Position numbers and translations under genes: made by a program. Positions 5,240 through 5,286 of a stretch of 5,286 bases of DNA are shown here, in pieces. The stretch is from Pseudomonadota bacterium (lineage in GTDB: Bacteria > Pseudomonadota > Gammaproteobacteria > Acidithiobacillales > Acidithiobacillaceae). Below the pieces are notes generated by a model, which was not told the DNA's origin, searched no databases, and worked only from the letters and a program-made list of their open reading frames with translations. The DNA lies in assembly GCA_021827445.1 (NCBI GenBank), contig JAKAVW010000229.1:1-5286 (forward strand). Reading direction: 5' to 3'. Positions within the stretch are counted from its first letter, which is position 1. Each line of letters opens with the position of its first letter.

Positions 5240-5286
5240 GCCTCCTGCTGGCATGCGGTGGTAGGAAAATCATAGTGCAATTCAAG

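Noticed and set aside
5250..5286. Promoter for the permease operon (TTGAAT and TATGAT on the minus strand)
   Set aside because: The two hexamers are only about 5 bp apart, which is not a working promoter spacing.

Overview
The window reads as a stretch of a Pseudomonadota chromosome or large replicon, most likely a gamma/beta-type or Acidithiobacillus-like bacterium. This is inferred from GC-rich genes on the right, typical proteobacterial families (SNF2 helicase, GFA, EVE, VOC, YafY/WYL, an ABC exporter) and Shine-Dalgarno-type starts. The species cannot be fixed from the sequence alone.

Left part (1-407): the 3' end of a plus-strand SNF2-family helicase gene, cut by the window edge, with helicase motifs V and VI. 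It is followed by about 700 bp with no convincing gene (408-1104). That gap is the most unusual part of the window. It holds eight copies of a TTATGTATA-type motif (one degenerate), a pair of 33-bp inverted repeats (463-495 and 884-916, three mismatches) bounding a 454-bp core, a perfect 32-bp palindrome (911-942), a tyrosine-recombinase/dif-like arm-6 bp-arm site (900-927) and a nested inverted repeat (495-622). Together these look like a small non-autonomous mobile element or the scar of one, with no recombinase gene of its own in view. A 42-codon minus-strand reading frame inside it (562-690) faintly resembles the N-terminus of dihydrofolate reductase.

Middle (1105-1518): a visibly AT-richer plus-strand GFA/CENP-V-type zinc protein gene with its own ribosome binding site and a possible promoter. 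It converges on a minus-strand block.

Right part (1651-5198): five minus-strand genes. In transcription order they are a multi-membrane-span ABC permease-like protein, its ABC ATPase (10-bp gap), a YafY-type HTH-WYL regulator (61-bp gap), a VOC/glyoxalase-fold protein (100-bp gap containing a CTGACAG direct repeat) and an EVE-domain protein (ATGA overlap with VOC). The permease and ATPase form a two-gene exporter unit. The regulator, VOC and EVE genes look like a second, small-molecule-responsive unit. The two units may be co-transcribed, because no clear terminator separates them.
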